Positions 30,325 to 40,042 of a DNA stretch of 64,000 nucleotides are shown here, piece after piece; the stretch's first letter is position 1, and the number at the start of each line of letters is the position of its first letter. The notes beneath the pieces are model-generated. The model saw only the letters and a program-made list of their open reading frames with translations. It searched no databases and was not told where the DNA came from. The stretch is taken from the NCBI GenBank assembly GCA_951799405.1, contig OX637352.1, forward strand, positions 13,774,820-13,838,819. Reading direction: 5' to 3'. Made by a program: the position numbers and the translations under genes. This stretch comes from Agapetus fuscipes. Taxonomy: Eukaryota > Arthropoda > Insecta > Trichoptera > Glossosomatidae.

Positions 30325-30565
30325 GTCGCACGCTTAATAATAAAGAGAAATAATTATAAAATTGGGAAAATCGAGATTTTGTAATAAAACGCAAGAACAA
30401 TGCGAGAAGAATAGGTAGAATGCGACAGCCGTTTAATTTGGACGATCATGTGACCGAGATAAAACATCGGCCGCCTTTTTCATCCCATACAAGTTGTACT
30501 GGTTGTCTGAACTTCAAACGTGATTTCCCAACATTTTTGTTTTTTGAGTTTTTGCTTTGCTGAGT
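30325..30565. mobile_element. MITE G, right terminus decayed
   Basis: Closely matches the fuller copy at 47673-47921, including AACGCAAGAACAATGCGAGA and AAACATCGG.CGCC. Left terminus TCGCACGCTTAATAATAAAG. Confidence 0.7.
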
Positions 30566-30631
30566 TTTTTAATCACCATTTCCTTTTTTACATTCGCCGT
30601 ACATATTTTTTATATATTTAAATTTATAATG

Positions 30632-30812
30632 ATCACCCCTGTTTCAGGGAATGTCGGCAAGAGTTGCAGGGCTTATGTTCATTTGAGGTTTGGATTTTAT
30701 TTGTAAGTACACAATCAGCACTTGTAAGCGCGAACTACACGTGTTTATTTGTGGGCATACATCTGAGAGCTTTGAATGAATATATCCTTGCAACTTAGAT
30801 TATAGATAGATT
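30632..30812 (+). repeat. RepA copy, lacks first 60 bases
   Basis: ATCACCCCTGTTTCAGGGAA to CAACTTAGATTATAGATAG. Confidence 0.75.
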
Positions 30813-31740
30813 ATAGATCGATATACTTTTCTGGCATTTTTCGAAACGTGTAAAAGGAAGAAGAAATTGGAAAAATTAACTGTTAAAAAAGTGCTAACGG
30901 CATCTTCTGATTTTTTCTTAAAACATTATGGAGAAATTTAACCTTGGTTTGTATCGGGCATTTAGTTTCGCTACTCGCCCACAGAGCACAACAGAAGAAC
31001 TTTGACCTTTTACTATTATTGTTTACGTCGTGGCCAGACTGCTTGCGTAGCCGGTAACCCAAGTTTAAAACTTTAGATAAAATCTCAAACACAGCGTAAA
31101 CTACAAAATGTATCAAAATGAATATAGTGCCTCTACTGCGCGTGTAAGTTTCAAAGATTTGTTGTTAAAACGCTCTGTTAGAGTGTCGACTTTTACTCTA
31201 CGTAATTACTTTTACGGCACAATGAAGTCATTGAGAAATCCAAGTTTTATATCAAAATAGAATAGCGCTTATCACCCTTTCAATTAAAATTTTGTAATAC
31301 TCAATATCTGCGTTATATATGAAAAGTTTATACTCGGGGTACAGACAACGATTACTGTCTCTGTCTCTCCAATATAAAATACCATTATTCGGTTTCGCTT
31401 TCTCAAGAATATGCGCATTTTAAATCTTGGAACAATATTACCATACCTTGAAAAAACCTTGAACTTCAGTTTTATTTCAAACAGTTTTCACAAATCATAA
31501 AACGTAAAAATGATTAGTTAAAAACGATAAATTGTTAAAAATATTGACTAATATTTTCAAAGTTATAAAATGTGAACTGTTTATTTTTTTGAGGTTAGAC
31601 TAATGAAATAAACTGTTTTTTAGGTTACGGTGGGGAAATTTTGTTTACCCCCTGGTATCATCAGTTGTTTTTTTCGAAGCAAGGTTTGATGGCCGGTGGA
31701 TGGCCGCTCGAGGTGCCGTATTGTTTTGATTTTGTTTATC
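30813..31740. other. Upstream region of the SH2B gene
   Basis: No repeat recognised. GC content rises towards 31640. TTTGTTTATCAG at 31731-31742 could be a 3' splice site of an upstream untranslated exon. No TATA box convincingly placed. Confidence 0.4.
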
Positions 31741-31860
31741 AGCCCCGAACGTGATAAATACCAACGTCAGGGGCGCCAAACGGGAGCGCAAATATGCGGC
31801 CGATAATCTAGTACGCGAGGGAACGGCTTCCAAGTGGATTTTATACGCAAATTGCGAAGG

Positions 31861-32209
31861 ATGGCGGGCCCTTCCGACGGCGACCCGGACGGTTGGGTTG
31901 AATTTTCTGAACGGCACGCGAAGGCTGCCGCTCAGGACTTCGCTAAATCCTGTCTACAGTTCATGGCGAATTCAAACGCCGAATCGACGGGAAGGGACGC
32001 CATTTCGTACAGGGACTTCATGCAGAAGTTCGTGGAATGCTTCTCGCAGCATTTCGAGATAGACTTCTGCAAGATGAAGGTGCAGAACAAGATTCCCAAC
32101 GGAACGCACACGGGCCACGAAGAGAGCGATCATTCAGAAGACTTGGATTCTCCCAAGTCGCAGCCAAAGCACTTTTTCAGAAGATTATCTTTCAAAGGTC
32201 TGAGGAGAG
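31861..32209 (+). CDS. SH2B: SH2B/Lnk adaptor, coding exon 1 (start, dimerisation region)
   Basis: Start of a 523-residue SH2B-family adaptor, which in animals couples insulin-type and other receptor tyrosine kinases to downstream signalling in the cytoplasm and at the membrane. ATG at 31861 is the first in frame after an in-frame stop at 31804 and has a good context (AGGATGG). This exon encodes residues 1-116 plus one base. Residues 11-70 (GWVEFSERHAKAAAQDF and on through FMQKFVECFSQHFEIDF) match the N-terminal phenylalanine-zipper dimerisation region. An acidic linker and FFRRLSFKGLRRG follow, a conserved basic patch with a possible phosphoserine. It ends at donor G|GTACAT, phase 1. The six exons run 31861-32209, 33575-33906, 35586-35916, 36644-36822, 38087-38272 and 51484-51678. 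Very probably real; splice sites inferred. Confidence 0.93.
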
Positions 32210-32254
32210 GTACATGCTTTCTTATATCTAAACTCTATTTTAGGGGTCATTCGT

Positions 32255-32665
32255 TTGGATGGTCTGCTCTTCTAAGGGTAGCCAGTACCTCTGCAGATTC
32301 GTCTTCACTTAGTTCTATCCTTGCACCCTTCTTAGATTCCAGTCATTTATAATCTCTGTTATTTGATCAACCCATCCTTTCCCTTATCTTCCCCTTCTAC
32401 GCTTACCTTTGAGATTCTCTTGGTTCATTAATTTTGTCCACCATTCATTGTCCATCATTTTGTGAAGACCGAATAGGTGAGATTGCGAAAGAATGGAACC
32501 TGCAGAGTGAGAATGAGAGAAGAGTAGGTATGTATGAAGAAAGTGATGATTGTTGAAGAGATGAAAGAGGTATGCAAGGACAGAACAAAGTGGAGACGCA
32601 TCTGCGGAGGTACCGGCCACCCCTAGTGGAACGGCGGCAGGATACAGTACAGTACAGCCCAAACC
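32255..32665. mobile_element. Two LINE-Q 3' fragments, head to head, in SH2B intron 1
   Basis: Minus copy at 32255-32470 (WVDQITEIINDWNLRRVQG-like, frame broken). Plus copy at 32470-32665 ends CCGGCCACCCCTAGTGGAAC and ACAGTACAGTACAG. Confidence 0.65.
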
Positions 32666-32768
32666 ATCTCATTCTACTCTCATTTTCATAACTCGCTTAT
32701 ACTGCACTCATTCATAACCCAGTCATTGCGGACCCTATCATTCAGAGTCGAACCAGTCATTCCTCTCT

Positions 32769-33003
32769 ACAATCTATAATCTAAGTAGCAAAGATTTATT
32801 AACATTCAAAACTCATATCAAATGCATGCCCACAAATAGACACGTGTAAGTTCGCACTTACAAATGCGGAATGTGTTACAAATTAAAATCCAAACCTCGA
32901 ATGAACATAATACCTGAAACTTTTGCAGACCTTCCCTGAAACAGAGGTGACATTGGCAAAGTGAACCATTTCTTACAGTATGTGTTGTCAGCCTCATACC
33001 AAA
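32769..33003 (-). repeat. RepA copy in SH2B intron 1
   Basis: Minus strand with TGGTATGAGGCTGACAACAC near its 5' end and CTTAGATTATAGATTGT at the 3' end. The first 20 bases are lost where SINE-T begins. Confidence 0.8.
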
Positions 33004-33540
33004 CACTCATAGTTAACACTCTGGACTCATGATTGGAAGGTAATGGGTTTGAATCCCAGCAGAGCACGAAAAAGATTACATTTTTCAAATTTGCTCTTCG
33101 CTGGGTTCAAAAATTAATCTGCCTTTACCAAAAGCTGGTCACCACAGATACATCCAGCCTTACACCAACTGGGTCTTGCTTGGGAATTGGCGCTTTCTAC
33201 ACCGACGACCACGCTTGTAGAGGGCTCTTGAGGTGTCTATAATCTATAATCCAAGTTGCAGAGATATATTAACATCTCAAAAGACTCAAATGCATGCCCA
33301 CAAACAAACACGTTTAGTTCGCAATTACAAATAAAATCCAAACCTCAAATGAACATAAGCCCTACAACTTTTGCCGACCTTCCTTGACACAGGAGTGACA
33401 TAGGCAAAGTGAACCATTTTTTACAGTAAGGGTGGTCAGCCTCATACCAACCTATAAGCCAAGGAATACAAATATATAGGTGTGATTCACACTAAAATAG
33501 CGCTCACCAAATAAATCATCCTCATATTATTATTATTCTA
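33004..33540 (+). mobile_element. SINE-T split by RepA in SH2B intron 1
   Basis: Head and body at 33004-33236 (B box GGGTTTGAATCCC, GAGGGCTCTTGAGGTGT). The tail resumes at 33478 (AGGTGTGATTCACACTAAAA) and ends in ATTATTATTATT. Confidence 0.85.
33237..33477 (-). repeat. RepA insertion with target duplication AGGTGT
   Basis: Lies inside SINE-T. AGGTGT is at 33231-33236 and again at 33478-33483, so this copy is a genuine insertion of 241 bp. On its own strand it runs from ATATATTTGTATTCCTTGG to GATTATAGATTATAG. Confidence 0.85.
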
Positions 33541-33574
33541 TTTAACCATTTAAATATCCCGTAAACTATTCCAG

Positions 33575-33906
33575 GCCTCTTCCATAAGCAGCACTCCGAC
33601 GAAGTAGAGCTGAGCCACACGGGCCGGCAGACTAAAACCAAGCTGGCCAAAATCACGGTGGAGTGCCGCAAGGAGGGGCAGGTGAACTACCTGACCCCCG
33701 AGAGCCTGGAGCAGCCGGGGGGGCCGCACAAGTGGGAGCGCTGCCGGCTGGCCCTCGTCAAGACTGTCGGCGGTTACATGCTGGAGTTCTACTCGCCGGT
33801 GAGGGCGCAGAAGCCCAGGAGCGGAGTGTTCTGCTTCCTGATCACCGAGGCGAGGGAGACCACGGCGCTGGAGATGCCCGACCACGAGAATACCTTTGTT
33901 TTGAAG
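33575..33906 (+). CDS. SH2B: SH2B/Lnk adaptor, coding exon 2 (first part of PH domain)
   Basis: Acceptor CTATTCCAG|GC (phase 1) to donor AAG|GTGATT (phase 0); residues 117-227. LFHKQHSDEVELSHTG leads into the PH domain, which starts near residue 143 (ITVECRKEGQVNYL) and continues KWERCRLALVKTVGGYMLEF and TTALEMPDHENTFVLK. TTALEMPDxENTFV is nearly the same in vertebrate SH2B1. The PH domain is expected to bind phosphoinositides at the plasma membrane. Exon GC content is far above the flanking introns. Confidence 0.93.
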
Positions 33907-34191
33907 GTGATTTGTGAATTGTTTGAATTTGTTTTGTCTGATTTCTTATTGTGTAAGACAGGCCAAACTACGGCCCTCGGGCCAAATGCCTCCCGCGAAG
34001 GGATTGGGTCCGGCCGGCAGACGCCAATAAAAAAAAAGTTTTATATATTGGGAAGGGAAAGATGCAAACTAGCAACGTACAATGTTCATACGCTGTCACC
34101 CTTTAAGCGCCCAGCTTAGACAGAGGCTTACGTTTCTGCTAAGCTGATTTCAGTTTTTATTTCAGTATTTATTTTGTATTTTTGTGTTTAA

Positions 34192-34767
34192 CCCCTCGAG
34201 CGCCGGAACGCGGATCCGCGCTCATAGTACTATACGCTTTTTTTAAATTTTTCTTTTGTTTGTACACAGCAAAAGATCAAAAATCGCATGAAGTACTGCT
34301 ATTGGATAGAACCATCCACCAATAAATTCAAAGCATTCATTTTTGTTTGTAGGTATTTAAAATATAATATTTAAGTTGACCTTGAAAACCGAATGTTGGA
34401 AAAGCTGAATTCCACAATTTGTTGACATAAGAACACTAACACAATGAAATTTTTTGTTTGTGTAAATAATAAGGGTCATTAACTTCTATTTTTTGTGATG
34501 TATTGTGATTTCGTGCCTACGCATACTAATGAGGTATATCTATTTTTAGAATCTCGATCTTTTTTCCATAATCTAAATTATGATGGAGCAAAATAATAAA
34601 TCCTCAAAAGCTTTTTTTTTTTTTTGTAGACACTAATAAAACTTTATTTCATTGTTTTTTGATATAAAAAAACCCACAGGAGATATATGTATCTTTGGAG
34701 ATATTTAATATAAAAAACCACGAGTTGGGTGTCTGAATTAGGCAGAAAATCGCCGGCGCTCCAGGGG
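34192..34767. mobile_element. piggyBac-like MITE P1, 576 bp, TTAA site, SH2B intron 2
   Basis: Ends CCCCTCGAGCGCCGG and CCGGCGCTCCAGGGG are inverted. Preceded by TTAA (34188-34191) and followed by CTAA, one change from TTAA. Shares its whole length with 45391-45961 in opposite orientation. No transposase frame. Confidence 0.85.
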
Positions 34768-34792
34768 CTAAAACATATTGTACCATACAGCA

Positions 34793-34855
34793 GGCGCGTG
34801 CATAGGGTATAGGCAAATACATTTCAGAATAAATATTTTCTCCCATTCCTTTCAA
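34793..34855 (+). repeat. Repeat F copy
   Basis: CAGGCGCGTGCATAGGGTAT to TATTTTCTCCCATTCC, matching 4383-4452. Confidence 0.6.
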
Positions 34856-34921
34856 ATAACTTGTGCTAACTAAACTAAGAAAGTGCTCATGATGGCTCCA
34901 ACCGCATTTTGAATTTTAAAT

Positions 34922-35165
34922 CTCAAGGATAAAAGAAAAACAATTTTGTTTTCGATTACTTGAGTATATATATTTTATACCACAACTGGTTTCGCAAACA
35001 TCCGTTTGCACCAAAAATTAATTTAACCACCTGACGATTACTTGAGTAGGTATATATATTTTATACCACAACTGATTTTTTGAAAGATGTTTGCGAAACC
35101 GGTTGTGGTATAAAATATATATACTCAAGTAATTGAAAACAAAATTGTTTTTCTTTTATCCTTGA
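34922..35165. mobile_element. Foldback element with about 80-bp arms in SH2B intron 2
   Basis: The left arm 34922-35002 (TCAAGGATAAAAGAAAAACA onward) and right arm 35086-35165 are inverted with only a few differences. A partial extra copy of the inner arm, GATTACTTGAGTA to TTATACCACAACTG, lies at 35035-35073. Confidence 0.8.
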
Positions 35166-35244
35166 TGATGAACGATTACAAAGTTAATGTCTCTACAATC
35201 AATAAAATTTAAATCTCAATATCAAGCTTAAATGCAAGTGCAAG

Positions 35245-35505
35245 TTCCTTGACTTATAGGTTGGTATGCGGCTGACCACCCATACTGTAAAAAACGGTTC
35301 ACTTTGCCAATGTCACCCCTGTTTCAGGGAAGGGCGGCAAGAGTTGCAGGGCTTATGTTCATTTGAGATTGGGTTTTTATAATGTAGGTCCACATGCGGC
35401 ATGTGTTAGCGCGAAATTATACATGTCTGCTTGTGGGAATGCATTTAATATAAATCTTACATGATATATATCCTTGCAGCTTAGATTAGATTAGATAAGA
35501 TTAGA
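35245..35505 (+). repeat. RepA copy, full length, in SH2B intron 2
   Basis: TTCCTTGACTTATAGG to CAGCTTAGATTAGATTAGA, with an ATTAG-type tail. Confidence 0.85.
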
Positions 35506-35585
35506 AATGCATTTTACCCCTGCCGAGCAGCATAGTTGCGTTGCAGTTTAACACAAACTAAAAAATGTGTTGATATATTTTCCAG

Positions 35586-35916
35586 GCGGACAACAACATG
35601 GAATATGTGATAGAGGCGGCTAACACCGAGGACATGCGCTCCTGGCTGGCCACCATCAAGTACTGCATGCGCAGCGCCCCCACCTCGCAGCCCACGCCCG
35701 GCGCGCTGGGCGGCAGCCTGCCCCCTGCCGCTGCCACTGCGGCTACTCCTGCTGCTGCCACTGCTGCCGCTGCTGCTGCTGCTGCTCCAGGAGGGCAGGA
35801 GGGAGCAGCGGTGCCGGCCCCAGAGCTGCCTCCCAGAAGGCCGGGCGACTGTGCGACGAGCAACAGCAACTTTGAGCTGTGCAACGAGACGATGGTGGAG
35901 GAGACCAGTGAAACAG
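35586..35916 (+). CDS. SH2B: SH2B/Lnk adaptor, coding exon 3 (end of PH domain, Ala-rich linker)
   Basis: Acceptor TTTTCCAG|GCG (phase 0) to donor ACAG|GTGAAC (phase 1); residues 228-337 plus one base. ADNNMEYVIEAANTEDMRSW completes the PH domain with its C-terminal helix Trp (W247). A linker follows that is rich in Ala, Pro and Thr, including eight alanines in a row coded by GCT/GCC repeats. Then come ELPPRRPGD, a proline-rich segment also seen near this place in vertebrate SH2B1 (ELPPRIP), and ETMVEETSET. Confidence 0.92.
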
Positions 35917-36522
35917 GTGAACAAAAGCTTCCTTACAATCAAGTCCTAGTGTAGAAGTTCAAGTCAAGACTTTGTAAGCAGGAGCTTCTGCACGTTTTGT
36001 CAATATCTGCTTTGGGTTTTTCAGCGTGGTGATGATGATGTGATTCATTTTGATACCCTCTCTTAAAATGAGGAAGACTTGGTTGAATGTTTTTACTTTC
36101 GTTTTTATTTTTCTCTCTTTCAGTTACAAGTTTTCTGCCCACCGGGCTGACCAATAATGAGATAAAATGTTTGCTTTTTATTTAATTTAAGTGCTTGAGA
36201 TTTATGACTAAATTTGTGTTGGCCGGTGTTTTGCCGAACGCCGGCCAATCAGCGTGCAGGGTTAAGTTTTGTCATGGAATTCGGCGGGCGGCGAAATCCA
36301 GGGCCTTCATTACTTGAGTGTGGCGTATCAATTTCTTATTTAATTTTCACCGGGTTGGAAAGTTCCTATGCCTTTACGAAAGACCTGACACTTTTTAAAG
36401 TGGCCCTGTGCTGGTCACGTTGCAAGCCAGGATCATGACAGGTGGCCGAAAAGGGTCAACCAGTGATGACCTTGAATGTCCAAGCGGGGAGTGGGGAGAC
36501 TTCTGTATGATTTTTTACTGAA
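35917..36522. other. SH2B intron 3, mostly unassigned
   Basis: No clear repeat. GTGTTGGCCGG at 36220 and CGCCGGCCAATC at 36240 form a small GC patch. Confidence 0.4.
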
Positions 36523-36605
36523 TGGGTGGTTAGCACCATACCAACCTATGCGTTAAGAAATGTGATTCAGGCAAAAGCAGCGCTCACCAAATAAATAATT
36601 GTAAC
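36523..36605. repeat. RepA scrap joined to a SINE-T tail
   Basis: GGTGGTTAGCACCATACCAA is a RepA 5' end on minus. AAGCAGCGCTCACCAAATAA is a SINE-T tail on plus. Confidence 0.5.
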
Positions 36606-36643
36606 ATGTATTTTGTAATTCATCACCTTGTTGTATATTCCAG

Positions 36644-36822
36644 GGGACACGGAGGTGGACCTTGCGGCGCAGCTCCGCAACAAGCCCTGGTTCCACGGCA
36701 CGCTGGCGCGCAGTGAGGCGGCCGTGAGCGTGCTGCTGGGCGGCGCGGCCAGCCACGGCATCTACCTGGTGCGCCAGAGTGAGACCCGGCGCGGAGAGTT
36801 CGTCCTCACGTTCAACTTCCAG
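36644..36822 (+). CDS. SH2B: SH2B/Lnk adaptor, coding exon 4 (first half of SH2 domain)
   Basis: Acceptor TATTCCAG|GG (phase 1) to donor CAG|GTGACT (phase 0); residues 338-397. [19 protein letters not shown] opens the SH2 domain at W353. [20 protein letters not shown] contains the phosphotyrosine-binding arginine (R381) of the FLVR motif. The stretch [11 protein letters not shown] is the same in vertebrate SH2B proteins. All key residues visible here are intact. Confidence 0.95.
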
Positions 36823-36947
36823 GTGACTCACGCTACTCGCGATACAATACCGGCATAAAATCTGGCTGAAGTTTGTTTCTGTTGTATCGGAGACTTTTGT
36901 TACTTCCAACTGGGCTACGTCCTGAAAAATCTCACCCTTCTCCACCG

Positions 36948-36976
36948 TATAATCTATAATCTAAGTTGCAAAGATT
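36948..36976 (-). repeat. RepA 3' scrap
   Basis: AATCTATAATCTAAGTTGCA only. Confidence 0.5.
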
Positions 36977-36977
36977 G

Positions 36978-37258
36978 ACAGGTCGGTAGTCCAGTGGCAA
37001 CACTTTGGACTTGTAAATGGAAGGTTGCGGGTTCAAATCTGGGCGGAGCACATAAAATGTAACATTTATATTTTCAAATGCGCTTGGTGAAAATGCATAT
37101 ACCTTTACCAAAGACCGGTCACTAAAGGTCCTTCCAGCCTTACAGCAACTGGGTCTTGTTTGAGAATTGGCGCTTATCTACAGCGACGGCCAAGCTTGCA
37201 GAGGGCTCTTGAGGTGTGATACACACAAAAACAGCGCTCACCACATAAAGAATATTAT
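36978..37258 (+). mobile_element. SINE-T, full unit, in SH2B intron 4
   Basis: TAGTCCAGTGGCAACACTTT head, B-box GGGTTCAAATCTG, body, GAGGTGTGATACACACAAAA and an ATT tail. Confidence 0.85.
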
Positions 37259-37850
37259 TATTATTAAAGATTCATATTAAACAAACAGACGCATGTTCGT
37301 TCGCGGTTACAAATGCTGTGTACTTAATGATGATGAGTTGATGATTTCTTTATAGCGCCGTTTCGTGATGTAGTCACTCCAAGGGCGCTTGTGCATGTGA
37401 CGCCAGAAATTTGCTTGCCTTCAGTGCATTCCGGAACTTTCCATGGTCCTCTAGCTCTCTCACATGATGTGGCAGGTGGTTCCAGGCCAGAGGGCCAGCA
37501 ACTGCAAATGCACGCTCTCCAAACATTGTGTTAACTCTTCTTATAGGTTCTTCAATCCTTGATTTGGCTCCAGTCTCAGCCGAGCGCAGTGTAAGGCTTT
37601 TTTTGCCGAGGGTGACTGGTTTGATTAAATCAGCGAGATATTTGGGTGTTTTTCCAAATAAAGCTTTGTGGACCATCGTGCACACTTTGAACTTGTGTAA
37701 TGTGTACTTACTAAATAAAATCAATGCCTCAAATGAACATAAACCCTGCAACTTTTGCTAACCTTCCCTGAAACAGGGGCGACATTGGCAAAGTGATATT
37801 TTTTTTACAGTGTGGGTGGTCAGCCTCATATCAACCTCAAGTCAAGGAAT
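37259..37850 (-). repeat. RepA split by LINE-C in SH2B intron 4
   Basis: RepA pieces at 37259-37327 and 37701-37850 join across the insertion. The 5' end on minus is TTCCTTGACTTGAGG. Confidence 0.8.
37328..37700 (-). mobile_element. LINE-C 3' end with 10-bp target duplication
   Basis: Minus frame FKVCTMVHKALFGKTPKYLA, FGERAFAVAGPLAWNHLPHH and ASHAQAPLE stop. UTR GCGCCCTTGGAGTGACTACA and an ATC-type tail. TGTGTACTTA flanks it at 37318-37327 and 37701-37710, proving insertion into RepA. Confidence 0.85.
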
Positions 37851-37867
37851 GGAGAATATAATTAGAA

Positions 37868-38065
37868 TTTACTCCACTTCAACAGAAGTGGTAGGCGTAA
37901 GGCCTGCCCCCTTACCTGTAAAATAAATAGCTTCTGTAGGCCACATGTGACGCCTTCGGGGACAATGCGGTGAGAAGTTGCTATATAATTATGTACAGTT
38001 TTAACCAGGGACAGAGTGAACGTCAAGACAGGAATCAAACCAATGTATGCACAGCTTAGTTACGT
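37868..38065 (+). mobile_element. SINE-G 3' part with SINE-L-like scrap
   Basis: AAGGCCTGCCCCCTTACCTG, then GACGCCTTCGGGGACAATGC. AACCAGGGACAGAGT and GGAATCAAACCAATG then resemble SINE-L in minus orientation. Confidence 0.5.
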
Positions 38066-38086
38066 TTACATTTGTGATGCTTGCAG

Positions 38087-38272
38087 GGCCGCGCCAAGCA
38101 CCTGCGGATGACGCTCAACGACCTTGGCCAGTGCCGCGTGCAGCACCTGTGGTTCCCCAACATCTACGACATGCTGGAGCACTTCCGGCAGAACCCCATC
38201 CCGCTGGAGAGCGGCGGCACCGCGGACGTGACCCTCACCAGCTACGTCATCAGCAACCCGCACCACCGACAA
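38087..38272 (+). CDS. SH2B: SH2B/Lnk adaptor, coding exon 5 (second half of SH2 domain)
   Basis: Acceptor GCTTGCAG|GGC (phase 0) to donor CAA|GTGAGG (phase 0); residues 398-459. [40 protein letters not shown] and [15 protein letters not shown] finish the SH2 domain. The vertebrate counterpart [22 protein letters not shown] is very close. If the donor were skipped, translation would stop after four more residues (TAG at 38285-38287), giving a short form without the C-terminal tyrosine. The next exon is 13.2 kb away. Confidence 0.95.
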
Positions 38273-38288
38273 GTGAGGACCACCTAGT

Positions 38289-39024
38289 CACACGCACACA
38301 AACACACACACCTCAAAGCATAGACAAAAACCTACTAATTACTGGGGCAAATCAGACCTACTGGGGCCTAATTTATGGCTCCATTTTTGTTTTTGTTAGC
38401 GTTTTTCTATAACACTGCTGCCGACCCTCACTGTCAATGCTATCTGTCACCCATTGTTCTCTTTTTTGACAAAGCTTGTACACACGCAAGCGTAATTTGT
38501 GAAAGCTTTTCATCTCCCTCACACGTGCTTGCTTTCCGTGCATCCATCCCCCTTCCATGCGATGATCGCAAAAGTGGCAGTTTTAAAATCTTGGTCCTGA
38601 AGAGCTATTCTTCTGAATTCCTTACACTTTGGATATCAATCCATGTCGGAGCTTGCTAGCGCTTGCGAAAGAACTCCATAGATAAAAAAATCACAGTAAA
38701 CCTTATTTTTGGATACGAATCGCTATCCCGTCGCCTTAAGGTCGTAAGGAATTTAGCAGAATAGCGCTTTTGGTGCCATCTTATAAAACTTCACTTTTGA
38801 TTCATGATTTAGTTCACTATGAAGCCATGTTGTTTCTTTTACTATTTTGATAAAAAATAAACGGATTGACATGCCGAAAGTTCTATGAAGCTATGTTATG
38901 GAGGTTGTATTTAAGATGAAGGAGTATTTTGTTCAAGAAAAACAAAATTAAAATAAATAGGAGCTTAAGGCTTACACGGTCATCATTGTAATGATGATAA
39001 TGATGAAATTTACATCATCTTCAT
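38289..39024. other. SH2B intron 5, first part: no recognised element
   Basis: Contains a short CA-rich stretch at 38290-38312. No coding frame recognised. Confidence 0.4.
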
Positions 39025-39130
39025 GCTGAGCTGAAGAAGCCCATCGCAGACGTGGGAAAAACGTCCGGAAGCTTCTGTTCTGATAGATCTCAAAAACCAA
39101 TTCTCTGTTGTCAAATTGATGAATCAGTGG
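39025..39130 (+). repeat. Unclassified repeat shared with 52430-52545
   Basis: GCTGAAGAAGCCCATCGCAG, then CGTCCGGAAGCTTCTG. The partner has GCTGAAGAAGCCCGTCACAG and CGTCTGGAAGCTCCAG. Similar tails occur near Penelope-like elements, but no coding part supports that here. Confidence 0.5.
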
Positions 39131-39335
39131 TATTGCCGGCGATCTCTTGAACTATAGGTGGCAGTCGGTTCCATGCTCTTGGGCCCTACCACTGCAAAAG
39201 CACGCTCACCAAACCCTGTCGCAGATTTATGCAAAGGCTCGTTGACCAGTGTTCTGGTTCGACTTTCCGCACAGCGCAAAGTCAATTGTCTGCTATTCAA
39301 AACAGTTTCCTAGATGATTTCAGCGAAGTGTAGTC
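39131..39335 (-). mobile_element. LINE-C fragment, diverged
   Basis: Minus strand retains FGERAFAVVGPRAWNRLPP-like sequence with frame damage. No 3' tail. Confidence 0.6.
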
Positions 39336-39664
39336 CTCATATGTTGTCTATGATCGTGGGAAGGCAATCAAGTATCGCCATCTCGAATTATGAGATTTCT
39401 TATGTTTGCTTTATTTCCTACAAAAATATTTTTATATTTTACACAAATATTAATTGAATTCAACCAACAACTGTGATTCGTATAAATTTTTATTTTTCAA
39501 AATTACATGTCCTCCAGTAGGCTTTATTTTTTATTATAAAAAATGTTATTTTTTAACAAATTTATTTTTAAATTTTCTATTAGCATGTTTTTTAGTATTG
39601 TGGAATTTTTCTAGAAATATGCACAATCCTTTACATTTTTTAATTACAGTCAAACTCCGTTATA

Positions 39665-39786
39665 ACTCGTGAATGTTGGCATAAGGCCGGCCCTCTTGCC
39701 TGTAAAAATAAATAGGTTCCAATTACTACATGTGACCCCTTCGGGGAAAATGCGGCAAAACTTTGCACTATATGTATAGCTCAGCA
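39665..39786 (+). mobile_element. SINE-G 3' end
   Basis: GGCATAAGGCCGGCCCTCTT, GACCCCTTCGGGGAAAATGC and CACTATATGTATAGCTCAG. Confidence 0.65.
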
Positions 39787-39787
39787 G

Positions 39788-40042
39788 TTCCTTGACTTAT
39801 AGGTTGGTATGCGGCTGACCACCCATGCTGTAAAAAGGGTTCACTTTGCCAATGTCACCCGTGTTTCAGGGAAGAACAGCAAGAATTGCAGGGTGTATGT
39901 CCATTTGAGATTTGGTTTTTTTGTTGTAGGTTCACATGCGGCATGTGCAAGCGCGAACTTGTACGTGTCTGCTTGTGAGAATGCATATTATGTGAATCTC
40001 GAACGTAACATATCTTTGCAACTTAGATTAGATTAGATTAGA
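39788..40042 (+). repeat. RepA copy, full length, (ATTAG)n tail
   Basis: TTCCTTGACTTATAGG to CAACTTAGATTAGATTAGA. Confidence 0.85.

Noticed and set aside
35514..35942. Minus-strand frames over SH2B exon 3 and similar ones over exons 2 and 4
   Set aside because: GC-rich exons leave opposite frames open by chance; only the plus frame matches PH and SH2 domains.
39025..39130. Hammerhead-ribozyme-like core (CTGAAGA ... GAAAC) here, at 52440-52480, and on the minus strand at 20215-20265
   Set aside because: A core-like CTGANGA and GAAA can be read with a weak stem II, but no pairing partner for stems I and III was found next to it at any of the three sites. A covariance-model search would be decisive.
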